Source of the DNA: Candidatus Shapirobacteria bacterium
Lineage (GTDB): Bacteria > Patescibacteriota > Microgenomatia > UBA12405
DNA: 26,184 bases
Assembly (NCBI GenBank): GCA_003542615.1
Contig: DPKG01000006.1
Span: 10,713 to 36,896 of the forward strand
Direction: 5' to 3'
Each line of letters opens with the position of its first letter. Within the stretch, counting starts at the first letter, position 1. Positions 21,823-26,184 of the stretch are shown here, piece after piece. Both the position numbers and the translations under genes were made by a program. The notes under the pieces were generated by a model, which saw only the letters and a program-made list of their open reading frames with translations, searched no databases and was not told the origin of the DNA.

Positions 21823-22981
21823 CAGAGAGATCGGAGGGGTTGATTATGGGGTGTTTGAGAGAATCAATTAGTGGTTTAAGGACGTTGATTTTTTTTAGGG
21901 TTTGACCGGATTCATTTTTTGGGGTCAATTCAGAACCGATAATATTGACAGAAAAGCGTTTATCTATTTCAGTTTGGGTCAGTTGAAATTTAATTTTGGA
22001 AAAAGTAGCTAAATGATAGTAAAAAAGAGGAGTTAATTTTTGTTTTAATTCCAATTGAGTGTAAAAATCGAAAGAAGCGGTTAGTCGTGGGTTGCATTCA
22101 AGAAGATATACTTTGTCGGAAGAATCGACTAAAAAGTCTAATCCAAAAAAACCGAGGTAGTTATGTGATTGGAGGATTTTTGAGAAATTTTTTGTAATTT
22201 CTTTGATTTGGGAATGAATATTTTTTGATGCCAAGCTAGGCCATTGTCGGCCGACGGTAGAGAATGGGTTTTGGGTGAATTGAGGTAATCCGGTATATTG
22301 GAGAGCCGGAGGACTTTGCAATAAGCCCTGTTTTGTCAGACAGCAATTGTTTAGCAAGGAATAACTTTTTTTGATGTAGGGTGAAAATTTTACTTTGGTG
22401 TTTGGTTCTAAGATTTGGCTAATATCTGACCATTGATTGGCTTGTAAGGTGCTTTGCCCGGCCCAACCAAAGTGGGTTTGAATGACAAGGGATTTGCCGA
22501 ATTGTTTTTGGTATTTTTCAAAATTTTGCAGAGTTAATTTGTCAACAGCTGAGGGAATGACCGGTAAGTTGTTTTGTTGACAAAATTGGACAAATTTTAG
22601 TTTGTCTTCAAATAAACGATTTAAGCGGGCGGGATTAGAAATATTTTTCCAGTTATATTTGTGACACAAAAAATCTATTTTGGCAGAAGGTTTGAAGGGG
22701 ATGATTGCCGATTGTCCAATACTATTGGTATTAATGTAATTAATTACTTGAGGTTGGGACAAAAGAAGACCGGAGTTTTTAAGTGGAAGGGTAATACCTT
22801 GTTCTTCCAGAGAAAAATAAGGGATTTTGTTTTGTTTTAAATTAGATAATTTTGGATTTTTATAGGCGTAGATAAGATGAAATTTTTTTAGATTTGGATA
22901 TATTTTTATATCAAGAAAAGGATCGACCACCAGAAAAAAATAGGTGAAGTCGGAGTTGTTGATTTGATTTTCTAAGTCCAT
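21815..22981 (-). CDS. ATP-grasp ligase of unknown substrate
   Basis: A 388-residue protein. The ATP-grasp core covers about 115-310: RLFEDKLKFVQFCQQNNLPVIPS resembles the family's DK-x-x-F...LPVP entry. LVIQTHFGWAGQST is the glycine-rich ATP-binding loop (the usual Lys is replaced by Gln). GLDFLVD (D282) and LLECNPRLTAS (E295, N297) form the metal site. This is the carboxylate-amine ligase type closer to biotin-carboxylase/CarB-like endings (NPR) than to D-Ala-D-Ala ligase or LysX/RimK. It starts 4 bases after the PLP gene and overlaps ftsW by 8 bases. It likely forms an amide or acyl-phosphate-derived bond between small molecules or onto the LysW-like protein; the substrate is unknown. Confidence 0.72.
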   Translation of the reverse strand: MDLENQINNSDFTYFFLVVDPFLDIKIYPNLKKFHLIYAYKNPKLSNLKQNKIPYFSLEEQGITLPLKNSGLLLSQPQVINYINTNSIGQSAIIPFKPSAKIDFLCHKYNWKNISNPARLNRLFEDKLKFVQFCQQNNLPVIPSAVDKLTLQNFEKYQKQFGKSLVIQTHFGWAGQSTLQANQWSDISQILEPNTKVKFSPYIKKSYSLLNNCCLTKQGLLQSPPALQYTGLPQFTQNPFSTVGRQWPSLASKNIHSQIKEITKNFSKILQSHNYLGFFGLDFLVDSSDKVYLLECNPRLTASFDFYTQLELKQKLTPLFYYHLATFSKIKFQLTQTEIDKRFSVNIIGSELTPKNESGQTLKKINVLKPLIDSLKHPIINPSDLSDD

Positions 22982-22985
22982 AAGA

Positions 22986-23804
22986 TTATCTTAGAGTGCC
23001 GGTAATTATTATAATAGGATTATTACCTATATTTAGGTTTAATTTGTTTGCCATCTCAAAACCTGCCAGGGTAAGTCCGCCTTCAAGTGAACATTTGACA
23101 TTAAGGTCTAGCAGGCGTTGATGGGAATTTATGATTTGTTGGTTTTGGATGGTAAGGCCGGTACCTTTGGAATTTTTAATGGCGTTTAAAATTTTTAATT
23201 TTAAAGGGAGATATTTGGCGGAAAGAGCATCGGTAATGAGTTGAGTTTCTTTGGTGTATTGAGTATTAAATTTTGAAGTGATAGTGGGATTGGCTGCTGA
23301 TTGGACGGCAAAAATGGGGATATGGGGCGGTAATTTTTGAGAAATTCCCAGGAGTGTAGTGCCACTACCTACGGGGATAAATATGCTGGATGTTTGGGGG
23401 TTTTGATCTAGAATTTCTTTAGCGATTTTTTGGTATCCGATAAGGGAGGAAGGGTCGGTAGATTGACGGAGGAAATAAGCGTTTTGTGATTTGGAAAATT
23501 TAAAGGCATCACTGATTGGTTTGAGACTGGTAATAATTTTGGCAGAAGGCGAAATTAGGAAAAGTTTTTTTTGATTAATTTTGGGTGATACGAAAATGGT
23601 AAGGTTTATCCCCTGTTTTTGGCAAAAATAGGCGGCGGAAATGGCAGCGTTACCGGTGGATGAGATAACGGCGTTGGTGATTTTTTTTTCAATTAAGTTT
23701 TGGATCTGGGCAATTAGGGCGCGGTCTTTGGCAGAACCGGTTGGGTTTTGGTCTTCCCTTTTGAGGTAAAAGTTTTCAATTTTAATTAACTTGTTTTGAT
23801 TCAT
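22986..23804 (-). CDS. Threonine-synthase-like PLP enzyme (fold type II), shortened
   Basis: A 272-residue fold-type-II PLP protein. LKREDQNPTGSAKDRA places the Schiff-base lysine at K26, SSTGNAAISAAYF (48-60) contacts the cofactor, and PVGSGTT (144-150) is the phosphate loop. The order and the NPTGSxKDR form are closest to threonine synthase/dehydratase. It is about 70-80 residues shorter than typical threonine synthases because it lacks most of the N-terminal small domain; the Lys motif is at residue 26 rather than about 60-110. It could carry out a beta- or gamma-replacement/elimination on an activated hydroxy-amino acid. It is the first gene of the minus-strand division operon and divergent from the LysW-like gene. 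Confidence 0.75.
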   Translation of the reverse strand: MNQNKLIKIENFYLKREDQNPTGSAKDRALIAQIQNLIEKKITNAVISSTGNAAISAAYFCQKQGINLTIFVSPKINQKKLFLISPSAKIITSLKPISDAFKFSKSQNAYFLRQSTDPSSLIGYQKIAKEILDQNPQTSSIFIPVGSGTTLLGISQKLPPHIPIFAVQSAANPTITSKFNTQYTKETQLITDALSAKYLPLKLKILNAIKNSKGTGLTIQNQQIINSHQRLLDLNVKCSLEGGLTLAGFEMANKLNLNIGNNPIIIITGTLR

Positions 23805-23805
23805 G

Positions 23806-23838
23806 TTGTATAATATTGTTTAGCTTATTATATATAAA
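23806..23838. promoter_or_regulatory. Overlapping divergent promoters of the LysW-like and PLP genes
   Basis: The 46 bases between the two start codons must hold both promoters. On the plus strand TTGTAT (23806-23811) and TATATA (23829-23834) are 17 bp apart, giving a leader of about 10 bases. On the minus strand TTTATA (23838-23833) and TATTAT (23815-23810) are 17 bp apart and the ATG follows after 5 bases. The two occupy the same DNA, so mutual interference is likely. These are weak matches in a very A+T-rich stretch. Confidence 0.4.
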
Positions 23839-23850
23839 TTATAGATAATT

Positions 23851-24018
23851 ATGGCAGTCAATAACACTAAAATTATTTGTCCGGATTGTCAGGCCGAGAT
23901 TGTCAGACCTTTAGAAATGGAGGTTGGAGAGATACTGGAGTGTAGTGAATGCGGATGTGAGGTTGAAATATTGTCTATGGATCCGTTGAAATATAGACAA
24001 TTGATTGAAGAAAAATAG
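23851..24018 (+). CDS. LysW-like zinc-ribbon (amino-group-carrier-type) protein
   Basis: A 55-codon gene, ATG to TAG. The fold is the LysW/ArgW one: CPDC (C10, C13) and CSEC (C31, C34) form a four-Cys zinc ribbon with the GEILEC spacing, and VEILSMDPLKY matches the shared -DPL- segment of LysW. LysW carries an amino acid on the gamma-carboxyl of a C-terminal Glu at the end of EDWGE. Here the protein ends in LIEEK, so the terminal residue is Lys and the EDWGE motif is absent. An extra Cys (C36) is present. It is divergent from the PLP/ATP-grasp/ftsW operon and its stop abuts the stop of the NlpC/P60-like gene. No lysA-type, argA-type or other AAA-pathway genes are in the window. Confidence 0.8.
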   Translation: MAVNNTKIICPDCQAEIVRPLEMEVGEILECSECGCEVEILSMDPLKYRQLIEEK

Positions 24019-24693
24019 TTAGGATAAGCAGTTAAGACGGAAAATTCCGTCTCCCAGTTTGGGATTGAAAAGAGATGGGTATTTTTTGTTTTCGATAGTT
24101 TTGTCCGACCATTGTTGATATTTAAGGCTTTTGTCAGGATTAGTTATTTTGATTTGACCGTAGTGAACTCCTTTTTGTTTGGTTTTTTCACTACTATGAA
24201 CATAGTAAATTGTATTATTTAGCTTTTCGACAATAAAAATTACATGTTTGCCTTGGTCCATTCTAATTAAATCAGAAGTTTGGATATCTTGTAGGTTTTT
24301 GATTTCTTTGGCGTTGGGGTGACCGGTAAGTAGATTGGCAGATAGTCGTCGTGGTCCCCTTTTGCCTTCGGTACCTATTAATTTTGATTTAATATCTTTT
24401 CCTGTTTTGAGGTAATAATAAAAATTTGATAAGTGGTATATAAGTCCGGAACAGTCGATTCCAATCCCGTGTTTTTTTTGAAATCGGTAAATTTCGATAG
24501 GGCTGAGATCGAGTAAGTTTATGTTGAGTTTGTTGGCTAGCTCAATTGTAGTTAGAGCAATTTCTTTGGAATCTCCCTTGCCAACGAGGGCGTTATTTTC
24601 AGTCTTTATTGGTGGTTTGTTAGTAAAGTACGGAAGACCAAGATATTTTTCAATTTCCAGTTTTAGTTGATTTATTAATTTAATCCTAGCCAT
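24019..24693 (-). CDS. NlpC/P60-like cysteine peptidase-fold protein without signal peptide
   Basis: A 224-residue protein. The nucleophile segment GIDCSGLIYHL (C81), with GKHVIFIV (H150) and YYVHSSE (H166), gives the Cys-His pair and following polar residue of NlpC/P60 or CHAP-like enzymes. The N-terminus (MARIKLINQLKLEIEKYLGLPYF) has no signal peptide or membrane segment, so it should be cytosolic. Secreted peptidoglycan hydrolases of this family normally have one. An intracellular role on muropeptides, on another amide or on the LysW-like protein's C-terminus is possible but not shown. It overlaps mraY by 19 bases and its stop is directly next to the stop of the LysW-like gene. Confidence 0.65.
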   Translation of the reverse strand: MARIKLINQLKLEIEKYLGLPYFTNKPPIKTENNALVGKGDSKEIALTTIELANKLNINLLDLSPIEIYRFQKKHGIGIDCSGLIYHLSNFYYYLKTGKDIKSKLIGTEGKRGPRRLSANLLTGHPNAKEIKNLQDIQTSDLIRMDQGKHVIFIVEKLNNTIYYVHSSEKTKQKGVHYGQIKITNPDKSLKYQQWSDKTIENKKYPSLFNPKLGDGIFRLNCLS

Positions 24694-25709
24694 AGACCAA
24701 ATATTGATAATATAATTCCGGCAAGCCAGGCTCTGGTGACGATTTTGGGTTCTTCCCAGCCCATTTTTTGAAGAGTTAAATGAATTGGGGCTGCCGGGAA
24801 TATTCGTTTGCCAAAATATTTTTTACTAATAATTTGGACAGCACTGCTTAGACCTTCGATAATAAAGGGTGAGCCAATGATGAGGAGCGGAACAACACGA
24901 CCCAAAATTAGGGCAATAACGGCAAAGGTGGCGCCAAAAGAAAGGGCGCCGACATCACCCAGCCAGACTCTGGCGGGATAAATATTGAAATATAGAAATG
25001 CAATGATGGCACCAAGCCAAAGTGATAAGAAAATTGAAATAGGAGTATCAAAAGAAGTATTAGCAAGAACCCAAAAGGCAAAGAGGGCAATCATTAATAA
25101 TCCGCAAGACAGACCATCAAGGCCATCGGTGATATTGAAAAAATTGGCAAAGCCTACAATTAAACCCATAGATATTGGGATAAAGAAAATTCCTAATTCC
25201 AGAGCTCCAAAGAAAGGGATATAAATAAAATCAATTCTTAATTTAAAATAAATTAGTAAGGTTATCAACAAAGATACGGTAATTTGAAGAAAAAGTTTGT
25301 GAATCATTCTAAGGCCAAAAAAACCAGTTCTTTTGAAACCAAAAAATTTTAAAATATCATCATACAGACCTATAAGTCCAAAAGCTATGAAAGTAAAAAA
25401 AATTGTTTCTAGTTCCGGAATTAGAGGATAGTTGCTGGAAATAAAAATATTAGAAAATTTAAAAATGGGAAAGATGATTAAAAATAGAATACAGACAGCA
25501 ACAATAATCAGTAGTCCTCCACCTACAGGAGTTCCGGTTTTTTTGGAATGAAATTTATCGAAAATCGGGGTGCGTTGGTTTTGAAAGTCAAGAGTGGTTT
25601 GTTTTTGTCTTTGAAATTTAAGTTTATAAAGTAAATTTATGAAAGGTACCACCATTATTGAAGTGATCAAAAAGGAAAAGAGAAGCAGGCCCAGGTACAA
25701 ATGAATCAT
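24675..25709 (-). CDS. mraY: MraY-like phospho-N-acetylmuramoyl-pentapeptide transferase
   Basis: A 344-residue polytopic phosphoglycosyltransferase that makes lipid I from UDP-MurNAc-pentapeptide and undecaprenyl phosphate. GTPVGGG, GLIGLYDDILK (catalytic DD), FFNITDGLDGLSCG (the NxxDGLDGL motif) and WLGDVGALSFG are in the right order. The late His motif, normally PIHHHFE in MraY, reads APIHLTLQKMGW, so only the first His of HHH remains. The place after murA and before ftsW-murG supports MraY over WecA-type enzymes. It is followed with a 19-base overlap by the NlpC/P60-like gene. Confidence 0.85.
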   Translation of the reverse strand: MIHLYLGLLLFSFLITSIMVVPFINLLYKLKFQRQKQTTLDFQNQRTPIFDKFHSKKTGTPVGGGLLIIVAVCILFLIIFPIFKFSNIFISSNYPLIPELETIFFTFIAFGLIGLYDDILKFFGFKRTGFFGLRMIHKLFLQITVSLLITLLIYFKLRIDFIYIPFFGALELGIFFIPISMGLIVGFANFFNITDGLDGLSCGLLMIALFAFWVLANTSFDTPISIFLSLWLGAIIAFLYFNIYPARVWLGDVGALSFGATFAVIALILGRVVPLLIIGSPFIIEGLSSAVQIISKKYFGKRIFPAAPIHLTLQKMGWEEPKIVTRAWLAGIILSIFGLWLGLN

Positions 25710-25740
25710 AATTATGAATAGTATAGCCTATTTTTATAGT

Positions 25741-26184
25741 CTATGTTTTGATGTATTTGATATCGGCACCAAGAGATTTTAGTCTTTCCATAAATTTTTC
25801 GTAACCCCGTTCGATAAATTCAACTCCGTTGATGGTTGATTCTCCGATGGCGGTAAGTGCGGCAAGAGTAGCTGTAGCTCCGGCTCGAAGGTCATTAACT
25901 TCGATATTCATGGCTTTTAATTTGCTAGGTCCATAAATTTTGACTCCATGAAAATATTTGGGGTCATCACTTTCGGAATTGAAATGGTAGTAGGTGTTTG
26001 GGTCTTTGACTTGAGGATTAAAAAATTTAGTCTTGGCACCCATTTGGTTTAAAGTATTGATATGTTGGAAACGACTGGGGAATATCCTCTCTACTATAGT
26101 ACTGCAGCCGACAGATTGGGTTAAGACCAAGCTAAAAACTGCTTGCCAGTCGGTCATAAATCCAGGCTCCGGACCGGTTTCGAT
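25741..26184 (-). CDS. murA: UDP-GlcNAc enolpyruvyl transferase MurA, C-terminal part
   Basis: The visible 147 codons run off the right edge of the window, so the 5' part and the catalytic Cys loop are missing. EPGFMTDWQA, TIVERIFPSRFQHINTLNQMGA, NDLRAGATATLAALTAIG and the C-terminal ERGYEKFMERLKSLGADI fit the MurA C-terminal half exactly in order and spacing. MurA makes the first committed step of peptidoglycan precursor synthesis from UDP-GlcNAc and PEP. It is followed by mraY after 31 bases in the same direction. Confidence 0.93.
   Translation of the reverse strand: METGPEPGFMTDWQAVFSLVLTQSVGCSTIVERIFPSRFQHINTLNQMGAKTKFFNPQVKDPNTYYHFNSESDDPKYFHGVKIYGPSKLKAMNIEVNDLRAGATATLAALTAIGESTINGVEFIERGYEKFMERLKSLGADIKYIKT

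Noticed and set aside
21815..22981. D-alanine-D-alanine ligase or LysX/ArgX
   Set aside because: The metal-site ending ECNPRLTAS and the loop with Gln in place of Lys do not match Ddl, LysX or ArgX motifs, so only a general ATP-grasp call is supported.
1..26184. CRISPR array, insertion sequence, prophage or integration module
   Set aside because: No regularly spaced repeats, transposase, integrase or terminal inverted repeats were seen. The tRNA-flanking sequences show no direct repeats of an attachment site.
1..26184. Reassigned TGA stop codon as in Gracilibacteria/Absconditabacteria
   Set aside because: The recognisable genes reach normal lengths and family-typical C-termini using the standard code, with no conserved residue interrupted by TGA.

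Overview
The window reads as a compact, A+T-rich bacterial chromosome segment. It most likely comes from a member of the Candidate Phyla Radiation (Patescibacteria), perhaps the Microgenomates side. That placement is an inference from gene style, not from a marker phylogeny. The supporting signs are very tight packing with overlapping genes, near-absent Shine-Dalgarno sequences, -10 boxes placed 5-8 nt before start codons, and a lineage-style mixture of GT-C/PTPS-type membrane proteins, LysM, M23 and Ig-like surface proteins. Core cell-wall enzymes are also divergent in their signature motifs. No CRISPR array, insertion sequence, rRNA or prophage was seen, and no gene-free stretch exceeds 300 bases.

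Left third (1-10.5 kb): envelope and surface functions. In order: the tail of an unrecognised gene, a multi-membrane GT-C-like protein, an M23 peptidase, nucleoside diphosphate kinase, an ArsR-type regulator, a two-LysM membrane protein, tRNA-Gly(CCC) and tRNA-Thr(CGT), and an Ig-like-domain membrane protein. A three-gene glycan cassette follows (O-antigen-ligase-like plus two GT2 glycosyltransferases), then a large secreted LCAT-type lipase/acyltransferase and tRNA-Val(CAC).

Middle (10.5-16.7 kb): signal peptidase I, ParB, ribosomal proteins bL27 and bL21, a RodA-type SEDS protein and isoleucyl-tRNA synthetase. A structured RNA element with a strong intrinsic terminator lies between ileS and ftsZ.

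Right (16.8-26.2 kb): a division and cell-wall (dcw) cluster on the minus strand. In transcription order it holds murA (partial), mraY and an NlpC/P60-like gene. After a divergent gene on the plus strand come a threonine-synthase-like PLP enzyme, an ATP-grasp ligase, ftsW, murG, a minimal FtsQ-like gene, ftsA and ftsZ.

The divergent gene is a 55-codon LysW-like zinc-ribbon protein. The most unusual feature of the window is this LysW-like protein together with the PLP enzyme and the ATP-grasp ligase, placed at the head of the division operon and sharing a 46-bp divergent promoter region. The known LysW (amino-group carrier) pathways make lysine, arginine or specialised metabolites. Here no other gene of those pathways is visible, and the LysW-like protein ends in EEK rather than the acceptor EDWGE. 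An envelope- or division-linked carrier/ligase module is therefore a reasonable, untested hypothesis.
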